DNA from: an uncultured cyanobacterium
GTDB taxonomy: Bacteria > Cyanobacteriota > Cyanobacteriia > CACIAM-69d
Assembly: GCA_937883785.1 (NCBI GenBank)
Contig: CALGDE010000016.1
Span: 1-54,654, forward strand
DNA length: 54,654 bases
Direction of reading: 5' to 3'
The position numbers and the translations under genes are program-made. Under the pieces are notes generated by a model. It was given only the letters and a program-made list of their open reading frames with translations. It did not search any database and had not been told where the DNA came from. Below are positions 9,096-18,894 of this stretch, in pieces. The stretch's first letter is position 1. Every line of letters starts with the position of its first letter.

Positions 9096-9190
9096 ATCTT
9101 GACTTCACAGCCTAGTTTTACGGCATGATTATTTCACTGCTGCTGTCTTAAATGACTTTTGACGTAACTAGAGCTTGAATCTCTGGGAAC

Positions 9191-10237
9191 ATGGACCGAC
9201 TTCGGCGCGATCGCCATCACCAGCAAATTTTCCTGGACCTGGGCTACGACGATGCCCTGCCCATGGATGCTGTACTGGAGCGATCGCACCGGGGCGAGTG
9301 GTATTTTCGGCGCTTGAATTTAACTGAACGGCAACTAAGCGGCGTAAATTTTGCGGCGGCGGATTTCAGCTACTGCCACGCCCCTCGATCCAACTGGGCA
9401 TCGGCCTATTTAGCTCGCGCTCGATTTTGTAATGCCAACTTGACGGGGGGAGATTTACGCGGGGTTTATTGGCGGGGGGGCGATTTGCGATCGCTCCACC
9501 TTCAGGGCGCAGATTTGCGAGGGGCAGACCTATCCCAAACCGATGTGCGCGGAACGGATTTTCGCGGGGCAGATATTGCCGGAGTGTGCTGGCACCAAAG
9601 CCGTGGCGATCGCTCCACCCAACTGCCCGCCGGTTTAACCTTTGTCGATTTGGGCATTCAAGCCACTCAGCCCAATGCTCAATGGTCTGGCTTGACCCTT
9701 AGCCGAGCTGATTTGCGCTATCTGGATTTACGCAACGCTAATTTAACCCAGGCGATCGCCCTCCGCGCCGACCTGCGTGGTACCAACCTGCGCCATGCCA
9801 ACCTGTCCGATGCCCAGCTAACGGGCTGTGTTTACGACGATGAAACCGAGTTTCCCGCCGAATTTAATCTAAAAAAGGCGGGCTGTGTTGGGTTAGGGAG
9901 CGGCGCTGATTTAATTGCTGCGGATTTAAGTCATTTGGATTTGGGTGGCGTTGATTTGCAGGGGGCGGATTTGTCGGGAGCGGATTTGGGGCGATCGCTC
10001 CTCACCAACACCAATCTCCAAGACGCTAACTTAACCCGCGCCAATTTATCCCACGCCTTTGCCCTGGGCTGCGATTTCACCAACGCCAATTTGGGCCAGG
10101 CGACTCTGGACGGGGTGGATTTTCGGATGGGGCGATCGCCGTCGGGAAAAATTTACGATGCTGGGCGATCGCCCTTTGACCGCACTGCCCTCGCCAACGC
10201 CCTAGCCATTGGCGACCCGAATCTGCGACGTGGATAG
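9191..10237 (+). CDS. Pentapeptide-repeat protein
   Basis: 348 residues. After an N-terminal segment of about 50 residues, runs of A(D/N)LXX pentapeptides begin (for example GADLRGADLSQTDVRGTDF and ADLSGADLG), interrupted by two non-repeat inserts around residues 137-172 and 215-240. Such repeats fold as a right-handed quadrilateral beta-helix. No signal peptide is seen, so it is probably cytosolic. The function cannot be inferred; cyanobacteria encode dozens of these. Its 3' end overlaps the 3' end of convergent cupB by 36 bases. Confidence 0.85.
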   Translation: MDRLRRDRHHQQIFLDLGYDDALPMDAVLERSHRGEWYFRRLNLTERQLSGVNFAAADFSYCHAPRSNWASAYLARARFCNANLTGGDLRGVYWRGGDLRSLHLQGADLRGADLSQTDVRGTDFRGADIAGVCWHQSRGDRSTQLPAGLTFVDLGIQATQPNAQWSGLTLSRADLRYLDLRNANLTQAIALRADLRGTNLRHANLSDAQLTGCVYDDETEFPAEFNLKKAGCVGLGSGADLIAADLSHLDLGGVDLQGADLSGADLGRSLLTNTNLQDANLTRANLSHAFALGCDFTNANLGQATLDGVDFRMGRSPSGKIYDAGRSPFDRTALANALAIGDPNLRRG

Positions 10238-11347
10238 CCGCTCCATCCAGCCCGCCAAATATTCTTCATTTGCCGCCCGCTCCGCCGGATCCGTAGAATC
10301 CAACGGATGGGGAGCCAACCCCTGAATAGCAGCCGTGGTGACGCAAAACATGGACTTTTGAAAACTTTGGCAGCACTTAATTAGAATATCGCCTTCTTTT
10401 CGCCCTTCTTCTTGATAATGCTTCAACAAATAATCGGGCAAATAACGCCGCATATCTTCCATTAACAAGGTGGGCGGAATTCCCGCAGACCCAATAGGCA
10501 GCGGGTCAGCGTAAAGGGCACCGTAAGTAAACGTAGAGGGTTGGGAATCAATTTGCTTCGCTTGGGCGTTGTAGGAAACGGTGCCAGGGAAGGGCGCTCC
10601 CCGGAAGAAAATTGCCTCCACATAGGGCACGCCAGTATCCATTAAAAATGTCAATTCCGCTGACTCTGGCATTAGGTCATAGGTCTTTCCGCCGATATTG
10701 ACGCTATAGGTAATAGGTCGAGCCGCATCAGCCACCAGCCCATTTAAAATATGGGTCACCACGTCGGGAATAACTTTGATATTGCCCTGATTATATTCAT
10801 CCGCCAACGATATAAAAATATCGCTCATAACTCGCCAAAACTGACCCAAACCGCTGTAGTAAGCCAGCTGTCGCACCTGTTCTAAGGCAAAGTCTGGAAA
10901 TAGCCCGTCAACGAATTTCAAAAGGGGATTGCCTACTTTTTTGGCTTTGATTGCCTCCCGAGCATTGGCTTCAAATTCATCACTATCTAAATAAGTATCC
11001 AATCCACCTCCACCGTGCCAAAGCATTCCTTTCATGCAATATTCAGCGTATTCGTAATTGATGCGGTTGTGTTGCAGATGGCGCAGTAATTTATCGCGAG
11101 AAACGTCACCGTTGAAATATTTGAAGAAGGGAAAGAAATCTAAAAACGTATTTTCCGCAATAAAGTTCAAGTTATTGGAATAGGCATCTAAAACTACGCC
11201 GTAGCTATCAAGAATCCCCACCACTTCCATCACGTGGGTGGGCGTATGTTTTAGCAGCGCGTCGCCGTTAAATAGATTGTCAATCACATCCGATAAGGGC
11301 AGCGTCGGACTAGGGTTTAGGTTTTGCACAACGTTTTGAGTAACCAT
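10202..11347 (-). CDS. cupB: CO2 hydration protein CupB (ChpX)
   Basis: Subunit of the constitutive-type CO2-uptake complex NDH-1MS', where Cup proteins act as a vectorial carbonic anhydrase coupled to the NDH-1 membrane arm. 381 residues, the expected CupB length and shorter than CupA. It is clearly related to CupA (18895-20199) through shared motifs: YSVNIGGKTYDLMPES, PYVEAIFFRGAPFPGT, SYNAQAK, LYADPLPIGSAGIPPTLLMEDMRRYLPDYL. The HLQHNRINYEYAEYC segment matches HHLWHDRVNMEFAEAC of CupA, the region assigned to zinc binding in structural work on CupA (from memory). It is third in the ndhF4-ndhD4-cupB operon, 68 bases after ndhD4. Confidence 0.95.
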   Translation of the reverse strand: MVTQNVVQNLNPSPTLPLSDVIDNLFNGDALLKHTPTHVMEVVGILDSYGVVLDAYSNNLNFIAENTFLDFFPFFKYFNGDVSRDKLLRHLQHNRINYEYAEYCMKGMLWHGGGGLDTYLDSDEFEANAREAIKAKKVGNPLLKFVDGLFPDFALEQVRQLAYYSGLGQFWRVMSDIFISLADEYNQGNIKVIPDVVTHILNGLVADAARPITYSVNIGGKTYDLMPESAELTFLMDTGVPYVEAIFFRGAPFPGTVSYNAQAKQIDSQPSTFTYGALYADPLPIGSAGIPPTLLMEDMRRYLPDYLLKHYQEEGRKEGDILIKCCQSFQKSMFCVTTAAIQGLAPHPLDSTDPAERAANEEYLAGWMERLSTSQIRVANG

Positions 11348-11415
11348 TGCTTTCTACGATGATAAGCGGCGGGTTTGGACGGGGGGAAATGCTCCGTTGG
11401 ACATAGGAGGGTGGG

Positions 11416-12921
11416 TTAGTTGACTGTTTGGAGCAGGGTGGCGATCGCCCCAGTGGACGAGTCACTCCACAGCACCAGCCATTGGGGAATTAAGCCGAAG
11501 AGAACAATGGGGACGGCTAGGGCGATCGCCGGGGTGCGTTCGGACCAGGTGACGGCAGGTAAATTCGAAGTGCGTCCCCCAAGGCGTCCCAGGAAAGTGC
11601 GATTAATCAGAATCAGGAAATACACCGCCGTTAAGCCCGTGCCCAACATGGAGGCGAGGGTGTAAACGGGAAACACGGAAAAGCTGCCTTGGAAAATCAG
11701 AAATTCAGCCACAAAGCCAGCCATGCCCGGAATGCCGCTGCTGGCCATCACCCCCATAATCATCAAAATGCCAATGAGCGGTAGCCCCCGTTCTGGGTTG
11801 AATAGCCCCCCCAGCACTGACAGTTCGCGGGTGCCGGTTTTTTTATAAATAATGCCCACCAGCAGGAACAGCAGCCCGGAAATTAAACCGTGGGCCACCA
11901 TTTGATATTCCGCTCCCATCAGACTTTCGGGAGTGGCAGCGGCGGCGGCGAGCAGGATAAAGCCCATATGACCTACGGAGCTGTAGGCCACCATTTTTTT
12001 CATATCCCCCAGGGCGATTCCCTGGGAAATGGCGGCGAAGGATCCGTACAGCACGCTGATGGTTGCCCACAAGGCCAAAATCGGCGCAATTTCATGCCAT
12101 GCCGCCGGAAATAGCTGTAAGCCAAATCGCAGTAAGCCGTAGGTGCCCAGCTTTAGCAACACCCCCGCCAGCAACACGGAAATGGGGGTGGACGCCTGCA
12201 CGTGGGCATCGGGAAGCCAGGTATGTAGGGGCACCAGCGGGGTTTTGATGCCAAAGCCAATGAGAATTAACACCAACAAGATGAGTTGGCTGCTGGCGGC
12301 GATCGCCCCACCCCCTTGCCCAGCGGTAAAGTCCTGGAGCACATCGTAGGAAAAACTGGCGAATCCGGTGCTGGCGGCTAAACCTAAAAATGCGGCGAGG
12401 ATCAGAATGCCAGACAATGCCGTATAAATCAGAAACTTCGTGGCGGCGTACCCTCGGCGATCGCCTCCCCAAATAGCAATCAGGAAATACAGGGGGATAA
12501 GCTCCAGTTCGTAAAACAGGAAAAATAGCAGTAGATCCTTCGCCACAAAGGCACCGGCCACCCCAGAAGTAAGCAGCAAAATCATCGTGTAGTAAAAGCG
12601 ATGGCGCGGAGTTTCCCGCTTGGTGCAGTAAATTGCCACCCCCACTAGCAGGGTGTTGAGCACCAGCAGGGGAAACGATAGACCGTCCACCCCCAGACGA
12701 TATCCCAGACCCAAACCGGGAATCCAATCCACTGACTCCACTAGCTGCCAGCCCGCTTGGGTAGGGTCGTACTGGGCAATCGCCACCACCGTCACCACCA
12801 CTAAACCCCAGAATGTGGAGATCGCGCCCTGCCGTGCCTGATTGGGCGTAATTTCACCGGGGCAGGTGCTAATAATCAGCGCCCCAATGATCGGAATCCA
12901 AACAATTAAACTTAAAATCAT
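11416..12921 (-). CDS. ndhD4: NDH-1 subunit NdhD4
   Basis: Antiporter-like membrane subunit (ND4/NuoM family) of the NDH-1MS' CO2-uptake complex. About 501 residues and 14 predicted helices. The signature KDLLLFFLFYELELIPLYFLIAIWGG carries the conserved membrane Glu, and PLVPLHTWLPDAHVQASTPISVLLAGVLLKLGTYGLLR the central Lys-containing helices. I place the start at ATG 12921; an upstream in-frame GTG would add two residues. The D4 rather than D1/D2/D3 assignment rests on its position between ndhF4 and cupB. Confidence 0.95.
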   Translation of the reverse strand: MILSLIVWIPIIGALIISTCPGEITPNQARQGAISTFWGLVVVTVVAIAQYDPTQAGWQLVESVDWIPGLGLGYRLGVDGLSFPLLVLNTLLVGVAIYCTKRETPRHRFYYTMILLLTSGVAGAFVAKDLLLFFLFYELELIPLYFLIAIWGGDRRGYAATKFLIYTALSGILILAAFLGLAASTGFASFSYDVLQDFTAGQGGGAIAASSQLILLVLILIGFGIKTPLVPLHTWLPDAHVQASTPISVLLAGVLLKLGTYGLLRFGLQLFPAAWHEIAPILALWATISVLYGSFAAISQGIALGDMKKMVAYSSVGHMGFILLAAAAATPESLMGAEYQMVAHGLISGLLFLLVGIIYKKTGTRELSVLGGLFNPERGLPLIGILMIMGVMASSGIPGMAGFVAEFLIFQGSFSVFPVYTLASMLGTGLTAVYFLILINRTFLGRLGGRTSNLPAVTWSERTPAIALAVPIVLFGLIPQWLVLWSDSSTGAIATLLQTVN

Positions 12922-13036
12922 CGTCACTTACGGTGGCTTAATGGGATCCGGTCAACACAGGTAAACGCAAACAGACAAATGCAGAAAACAAACTCGATTG
13001 ATGACACGCCCTAGACACAAACCGAGCCAACCCCCG

Positions 13037-14935
13037 TCAAAATCCCAAGGAAGACAGGCTAGCCAGAAGCACCATCGCTCCGATGCCAATAAGCAATACC
13101 AACACGTAAGCTTGCGATCGCCCGTTGGTGCTGTATTTCAATCCTTCGCCGCCCATCAAGGTAGCCAATCCCACCAGGTTCACCGCACCGTCCACCACAA
13201 AGCGGTCCACCCAGGCGATCAGTTGGGAAAACAACCCCACCGTGGCGGCGATGGTGACCTCGTAGATTTTGTCGATGTAGAAGTCGTAGGACAGCAGGTT
13301 TTGTAGCGCTTGTGATGGCAGCGTCACTGGGCGGCGATTTTTGCGGAAATACAAGCTGCCGGCGATCGTTGCCCCCGCCACTCCGGACACCATCATCATT
13401 CCCAAATACAGCTCCGACAGGGCTTGGGAGCCAGCGCTGATCAAGGTGGAACTTAAAGCCAATTGCCACTGTTCCATCATTAATGGCACCAGCAAATTTA
13501 AAATTCCCAGGGACACCATGGGCACCGCCATGGGCCAAGGCATTTCGGGAGCCCGGCGGGTTTTTAAGGTGCGATCGCCAGCAAACACCAGCCCATAAAC
13601 CCGCACCACATTAATGGCTGATAAGCCGTTGATCACCAAAGCTAGCCCCACGGTCCATAGCGGCAGCCCCGGCTCACAAATCCATCGGTACATTACCCAA
13701 AAGGTGCCAAACGGCAACACGCCCACCAAGCCCAAGGCACCGCTGACATAGGCAAAAGTGGTGGCTGGCATGGACCGCGCCAGCCCGCCCATTTCCCGCA
13801 GGTCTTGGTTATTGGTGGTCAAAATCACCGAGCCGAAGCTGATAAAGATGCTGGCTTTGGCAATGCCATGGGTGAGTAACAGCAACAACGCAATATCGTG
13901 CTGCTGAAAGCCCACCGCCACAAACACCAAACCCAGGTAAGCGCTGGTGCTGTGGGACATGGCTCGCTTAATATCCACCTGGGCGATCGCCACCAATGAA
14001 GCGCAGATTGCCGTAATCGTGCCCAAGGCGATCGCCATATCCAGCGCCGTTTGGGACAGGGCAATCACCGGCATCATCTTTACCAGCACATAAGCCCCAC
14101 AGCCCACCACCACCGAATTCCGCATAATAGACGCCGGGTTGGGACCCTCCATGGCCTCATCGAGCCACAGGTGCAGCGGGAACTGGGCGCACTTACCCAA
14201 AGGTCCCGACAGCAGCGCCAATCCCAGCAAAGTCGCCTGCCAAGCTGGCAAAGGATTGGTTGCCGCCCACGCCTCCAGCTCCACAAAATTCAGGGTGCCC
14301 GCCAACGACGACACGGCAATAATGCCCATCAGCATTAAAATATCCCCCACCCGCTTGGTCCAAAACGCATCCCGCGCCGCCTTAGGAGCCAGGGGCTGAG
14401 AATACCAAAAGCCCACAATTAAGTAAGTGGACAGGGTGAGCATTTCCAACAGGGCGTAGCTGAGCAGCAAAGAATCGCTTAGCACCAAGCCGGTCATGGC
14501 AAAGCCAAAAAATCCCATCAGCCCGAAAAAGCGCCCCATGCCCCAATCTTTTTCCAAATATCCCAGGGCATAAAGCTGAGCCAAAAATACCAGCAGGGCA
14601 ATCAGCTCCATTGCCCCCACACTGACGGGAGAAATTTCTAAGCTAAAGTCCAAAACCAAATCACCCACCCGCAGCCACGGCCAATCGATATACCGCACTT
14701 CGTGGCTGTAGGTGGCGAAGAAGGCAATTCCGCCGTGAATACAGGCGATCGCCGTAGCCAACAAATTTAAGTAAGCAGGTAAACGCGGACCCTGCCCTCG
14801 GGTCATCGCCGTGGACCAGGGCAAGGTGGCGATGGAGCCAAACAGACAATAACAAGGAGCTAGCCACACCGTATTGAGCAGCACCGTATCGAAACCGACC
14901 AAGGTAAAATCGGCAACCGTCGAAAAATTATCCAT
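13037..14935 (-). CDS. ndhF4: NDH-1 subunit NdhF4
   Basis: ND5/NuoL-type antiporter subunit of the constitutive CO2-uptake NDH-1MS' complex and first gene of ndhF4-ndhD4-cupB. 632 residues from ATG 14935 (MDNFSTVADFTL). A longer in-frame start at 15019 adds 28 non-conserved residues and was not used. Typical segments are FFGLMGFFGFAMTGLVLSDSLLLSYALLEMLTLSTYLIVGFWY, KRVGDILMLMGIIAV, GPLGKCAQFPLHLWLDEAMEGPNPASIMRNS and DIKRAMSHSTSAYLGLVFVAVG. The C-terminal YDFYIDKIYEVT and GLKYSTNGRSQAYVL elements are characteristic of F3/F4-type subunits. It diverges from ndhF3 across a 483-base intergenic region. Confidence 0.95.
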   Translation of the reverse strand: MDNFSTVADFTLVGFDTVLLNTVWLAPCYCLFGSIATLPWSTAMTRGQGPRLPAYLNLLATAIACIHGGIAFFATYSHEVRYIDWPWLRVGDLVLDFSLEISPVSVGAMELIALLVFLAQLYALGYLEKDWGMGRFFGLMGFFGFAMTGLVLSDSLLLSYALLEMLTLSTYLIVGFWYSQPLAPKAARDAFWTKRVGDILMLMGIIAVSSLAGTLNFVELEAWAATNPLPAWQATLLGLALLSGPLGKCAQFPLHLWLDEAMEGPNPASIMRNSVVVGCGAYVLVKMMPVIALSQTALDMAIALGTITAICASLVAIAQVDIKRAMSHSTSAYLGLVFVAVGFQQHDIALLLLLTHGIAKASIFISFGSVILTTNNQDLREMGGLARSMPATTFAYVSGALGLVGVLPFGTFWVMYRWICEPGLPLWTVGLALVINGLSAINVVRVYGLVFAGDRTLKTRRAPEMPWPMAVPMVSLGILNLLVPLMMEQWQLALSSTLISAGSQALSELYLGMMMVSGVAGATIAGSLYFRKNRRPVTLPSQALQNLLSYDFYIDKIYEVTIAATVGLFSQLIAWVDRFVVDGAVNLVGLATLMGGEGLKYSTNGRSQAYVLVLLIGIGAMVLLASLSSLGF

Positions 14936-15418
14936 TTTGAAAAACACTGGAATGTGGGCAGCCCCCAGAGCAGTGGCGCTTTCGAGCAATCTCCTTTGGT
15001 CGCGCTCACATTGTTCCAAGGGACACGGCTACTTCAGAGAAACATCGACGGTTTCTACATATTTCGTTGGAACACGCAATAAATTTCCACTCGCTTAGGA
15101 GGGTTTTTAACACTAAAACCGCCGAAAAATTTGTTTGTGGGTGACCTTTCTCTGGGCGGTGTCCGATTACATTTAGGTGCCTTGGAGTTTGGGAGCCCTT
15201 TGGCGTAACCCGAAACTCATAAGTAAAGCAAATCGATTTCCCAGTATTTCATAAAGCCTGCCTAGAGCATATCCTGCCCATTCCATAGGGATTTTTCGAT
15301 ACACTTCCAATATTAATTGGGATTACCCAATTGCTGTTCTTGATCCGTTAGCTTCTGAGCATCACTTTGTTCATTTTTTAATCATCACCTTTTTCGTTAT
15401 TTTCAGACCGCCCTGTTT
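14936..15418. promoter_or_regulatory. Divergent regulatory region between ndhF4 and ndhF3
   Basis: 483 bases with no gene, serving both CO2-uptake operons. The inducible NDH-1MS operon is classically controlled by a LysR-type repressor (NdhR/CcmR) in cyanobacteria. The best regulatory candidate in the region is the double palindrome at 15307-15332. The last 60 bases before ndhF3 are very T-rich. Confidence 0.6.
15307..15332. promoter_or_regulatory. Overlapping palindromes, candidate LysR-type operator of ndhF3
   Basis: Three half-sites in a row: CCAAT (15307-15311), ATTGGG (15316-15321) and CCCAATT (15326-15332), separated by ATTA on both sides. The first pair is a 5-bp palindrome with a 4-base centre. 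The second, AATTGGG-ATTA-CCCAATT, is a perfect 7-bp palindrome. ATTGGG-N4-CCCAAT fits the T-N11-A rule for LysR-family boxes. It lies 87-112 bases upstream of the ndhF3 ATG. Confidence 0.55.
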
Positions 15419-17275
15419 ATGACTGATTTTTTTCTCCACACCGGCTGGCTTATTCCCCTCTATCCCTTAATAGGGGCACTGCTTACGATTCCCTGGGCTC
15501 CGGGGATTACCACTAAAACGGGACCTCGACCGACGGGGTATATCGCGATCGCCATGACGGTGGTGGCCTTTGCCCACAGTGTGTTGGGATTAACGGCAGT
15601 GTGGGGGGGCGATCCCCTGTATTTAGAACTGCCTTGGCTGTCGGTGGCAGATTTAAATTTGGTGATCCCCACGGAACTGTCCACCTTGTCCCTGGGGGCG
15701 GCAGCGGTGATCACGGGGCTGAACATCCTGGCGCAAATTTATGCGGTGGGCTATATGGAAATGGACTGGGGCTGGGGACGATTTTTTGCCCTGATGGCCC
15801 TATTTGAAGCGGGGATGTGCGCCCTGGTGCTGTGCGATTCCCTATTTTTCTCCTACATTCTGCTGGAAATCCTTACCCTGGGCACCTATTTACTGGTGGG
15901 GTTCTGGTACAACCAATCCCTGGTGGTTACCGGCGCTCGCGATGCATTTCTAACGAAGCGGGTGGGGGATTTGGTGCTGTTGATGGCGGTGTTGGCCATT
16001 TATCCCCTGGCGGGTACCTGGGATTTTCAAGAGCTAGCGGCGTGGGCTCAAACGGCCAATGTGGATCCCACGGTGATGACCTTGGTGGGATTGGGGCTGG
16101 TGGCGGGTCCCATGAGTAAGTGCGCCCAGTTCCCGTTGCACCTGTGGCTCGATGAAGCCATGGAAGGGCCGTTGCCCAGTTCGATTTTGCGGAATGCGGT
16201 GGTGGTGGCCGTTGGCGCTTGGGTGTTGGTAAAGCTGGAGCCGGTGTTGGCGTTGTCTCCCACGGCTTCTGCTGCCTGTGGAGTGATTGGCGCGGTAACA
16301 GCCATTGGAGCCACGTTGGTGGCGATCGCCCAAACGGATATCAAACGGGTGCTGTCTTATCTCAGCAGTGCCTACATGGGGTTGGTTTTCGTGGCGGTGG
16401 GGGGATATCAACCCCAGGCGGCGCTGCTGTTGGTGATGACCTACGCCTTTGCTATGGCGCTGCTGATGATGGGGGCGGGGTCAATTATTCTAAGCGTGGT
16501 GACCCAGGATTTGACCCAAATGGGGGGACTGTGGAGCCGTCGCCCGGTAACTGGTTTTTCGTTAATTGGGGCGGGACTTGCCTTTGTGGCGCTGCCTCCC
16601 TTCGGCGGTTTTTGGTCGTTACTTAAGCTCACCACGGGATTATGGGAGCTGGGCAATATTTTCTCCGTGGCGGTGGTGGCCCTTACCAGTGGGCTGGCGG
16701 CGTTGGCGATCGCCCGGATGCTGGGGCTAATTTTTGCGGGGGAATTTAAAGAAATGACCGGTCGCGCGCCCGAGCCCATTTGGTTGATGGTAATGCCCAT
16801 GACTATTGGCTTGGGGCTGTGTTTACACCTGCCGATGATTTTGTCCGCGTTGGGGCTGTTGCCTGCCTGGGTAGATTTAAACCTCACCATGGCGTTGTTA
16901 ATTACCGGCACCACCATGGCGGGGGGCGGTTTAGGCGTTTGGCTGTATTGCACTGAAGGGGGCAAATCCCCCAGCGAACTGGTGCAAAAGCCCCTGCGGG
17001 ATCTATTGGCCTACGACTTCTACACCCCCACCCTGTATCGCAACACGGTGGTGGCAGGGGTGGGGAAAATTTCCCAAATCACTGACTGGCTCGACCGCTA
17101 TGTAATTGACGGTTTGGTGAACGTGGTGGGACTAGCGTCGTTAATTAGCGGCGGTTCCCTGAAATATGGCAATACCGGTCGCGCCCAAACTTATGTGCTC
17201 ACCATTGCCATCGGCGTCATTGCGATCGCCCTGTATATCAACTGGCAAACCCTGCTATCCCTGTTTAATTCCTAA
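15419..17275 (+). CDS. ndhF3: NDH-1 subunit NdhF3
   Basis: ND5/NuoL-like subunit of the low-CO2-inducible, high-affinity CO2-uptake complex NDH-1MS. 618 residues, many helices. It has the F3-type landmarks seen also in ndhF4: FFALMALFEAGMCALVLCDSLFFSYILLEILTLGTYLLVGFWY, KRVGDLVLLMAVLAIY, GPMSKCAQFPLHLWLDEAMEGPLPSSILRNA, DIKRVLSYLSSAYMGLVFVAVG, and a C-terminus with YDFYTPTLYRNTVV and SLKYGNTGRAQTYVL. First gene of ndhF3-ndhD3-cupA-cupS, followed after 45 bases by ndhD3. F3 rather than F4 is decided by the cupA/cupS neighbours. Confidence 0.96.
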   Translation: MTDFFLHTGWLIPLYPLIGALLTIPWAPGITTKTGPRPTGYIAIAMTVVAFAHSVLGLTAVWGGDPLYLELPWLSVADLNLVIPTELSTLSLGAAAVITGLNILAQIYAVGYMEMDWGWGRFFALMALFEAGMCALVLCDSLFFSYILLEILTLGTYLLVGFWYNQSLVVTGARDAFLTKRVGDLVLLMAVLAIYPLAGTWDFQELAAWAQTANVDPTVMTLVGLGLVAGPMSKCAQFPLHLWLDEAMEGPLPSSILRNAVVVAVGAWVLVKLEPVLALSPTASAACGVIGAVTAIGATLVAIAQTDIKRVLSYLSSAYMGLVFVAVGGYQPQAALLLVMTYAFAMALLMMGAGSIILSVVTQDLTQMGGLWSRRPVTGFSLIGAGLAFVALPPFGGFWSLLKLTTGLWELGNIFSVAVVALTSGLAALAIARMLGLIFAGEFKEMTGRAPEPIWLMVMPMTIGLGLCLHLPMILSALGLLPAWVDLNLTMALLITGTTMAGGGLGVWLYCTEGGKSPSELVQKPLRDLLAYDFYTPTLYRNTVVAGVGKISQITDWLDRYVIDGLVNVVGLASLISGGSLKYGNTGRAQTYVLTIAIGVIAIALYINWQTLLSLFNS

Positions 17276-17320
17276 TTTCTTCTCCGTTATTTTCCATCCC
17301 TGCATCAATTCCTGTGACCT

Positions 17321-18844
17321 ATGCTTAGCGCACTGATTTGGATACCCATTGCCGGGGCGATCGCCATTTTCCTTCTGCCGTTAACCGGGGCAAAGGCAAA
17401 ATCCGCCGCGATCGCCGTTGCCACCGTTCCCCTGCTGTGGAGCATTTACCTATTTACCCAATTTGATCTGGGGAACGCCGGTTTCCAGTTCCATGAATTC
17501 CTGCCGTGGTTGACCGCTTTGGGGCTGAACTACGACCTCAGCATGGACGGGTTGTCACTGTTGATGGTGGGGTTGAATGCCCTGCTGACCCTAGTGGCGA
17601 TCGGCAGCACGGCACAGGACACCAAGCGCCCCCGCCTGTTTTATGGGCTATTGCTACTGGTAAGCGGTGGCATTGCTGGAGCCTTCCTAGCCCAAAACCT
17701 TCTGCTGTTCTTCCTGCTCTATGAAATCGAGCTGGTGCCCCTGTATCTCCTTATTGCCATTTGGGGTGGCGACGACAAGCGGTCCTACTCCGCCATGAAA
17801 TTCCTGATCTACACCGCCCTGTCCGGCGCATTGATGTTGGCGGGTTTCCTGGGCACCGTGTGGTTCAGCAACGCCAGCGACTTCACCTACAGCGCCGTGA
17901 TGGGGCAATCCCTTCCCCTCCAATGGCAGCTGGGATTAATGGTCCTACTGCTGGTCGCCTTCGCCATAAAAGTGCCCCTGGTGCCGTTCCACACCTGGCT
18001 CCCCGACACCTACGTATCCGCCTCCACCCCCGTCGCCATTATGCTCGGCGGCGTCCTGGCAAAACTGGGCACCTATGGACTGTTCCGCTTTTGCCTGGGG
18101 ATCTTTCCTGACGCCTGGGCCTTGGCGTCCCCCTACCTCGCTATTTGGGCCACCGTTAGCGTGCTGTACGGAGCCATTACGGCGATCGCCCAAAAGGACA
18201 TCAAGCGCATGGTAGCCTACAGCTCCATCGGTCACATGGGCTACGTGCTTCTGGGGGGCGCAGCAATGACGGACCTGGCATTAACCGGAGCCGTGAGCCA
18301 AATGGTCTCCCACGGTTTAATCCTCGCCCTGCTGTTCAACTTGGTAGGCATCGTGGAAACGAAAGTGGGCACCCGCGAACTGGATGTGCTGAACGGACTG
18401 ATGAACCCCGTGCGCGGTTTGCCCTTAGTCAGCGCCCTGCTGGTTCTGGGAGGCATGGCCAGCGCTGGCATCCCCGGCTTAGTGGGCTTTATTACTGAGT
18501 TCCTAGTATTCCAAGGGTCCTACCGCGTGTACGGCATCCAAACTCTTCTGTGTGTATTGGGTAGTGGTTTAACGTCGGTGTACTTCGTGATCCTGTTAAA
18601 CCGCACCTGCTTCGGCAAGTTGGACAATAAAATTGCCTACTTCCCCAAGGTGACCTTTAGCGAGAATTTGCCGGCGATCGCCCTAGCAGCCCTGGTGCTA
18701 TTCCTAGGCATCCAACCGAACTGGCTGGTGCGCTGGGGCGAACCCACCGCCACCGATATGATCGCCGCCCTCCCCGCCACGCCCCCCACTTTGACAGGGT
18801 CGGTGGAACTAGCGGACCTTCCCCCCGCACCGCCCCTGCCATAG
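17321..18844 (+). CDS. ndhD3: NDH-1 subunit NdhD3
   Basis: ND4/NuoM-type proton-pumping subunit of the inducible CO2-uptake NDH-1MS complex. 507 residues. It shows QNLLLFFLLYEIELVPLYLLIAIWGGDD with the conserved membrane Glu, KVPLVPFHTWLPDTYVSASTPVAIMLGGVLAKLGTYGLFRF, and QKDIKRMVAYSSIGHMGYVLLG. The C-terminal about 25 residues (TPPTLTGSVELADLPPAPPLP) form a proline-rich cytoplasmic tail absent from NdhD4 here. It is followed after 50 bases by cupA. Confidence 0.96.
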   Translation: MLSALIWIPIAGAIAIFLLPLTGAKAKSAAIAVATVPLLWSIYLFTQFDLGNAGFQFHEFLPWLTALGLNYDLSMDGLSLLMVGLNALLTLVAIGSTAQDTKRPRLFYGLLLLVSGGIAGAFLAQNLLLFFLLYEIELVPLYLLIAIWGGDDKRSYSAMKFLIYTALSGALMLAGFLGTVWFSNASDFTYSAVMGQSLPLQWQLGLMVLLLVAFAIKVPLVPFHTWLPDTYVSASTPVAIMLGGVLAKLGTYGLFRFCLGIFPDAWALASPYLAIWATVSVLYGAITAIAQKDIKRMVAYSSIGHMGYVLLGGAAMTDLALTGAVSQMVSHGLILALLFNLVGIVETKVGTRELDVLNGLMNPVRGLPLVSALLVLGGMASAGIPGLVGFITEFLVFQGSYRVYGIQTLLCVLGSGLTSVYFVILLNRTCFGKLDNKIAYFPKVTFSENLPAIALAALVLFLGIQPNWLVRWGEPTATDMIAALPATPPTLTGSVELADLPPAPPLP

Positions 18845-18894
18845 CCCTTTCCGACCCATTGCCCGTTTAGAGACCACTGCCCCGTTACCACACC

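Noticed and set aside
13059-13538. 159-codon minus-strand frame inside ndhF4
   Set aside because: Shadow of ndhF4 in another frame; Arg/Gly-rich out-of-frame translation.
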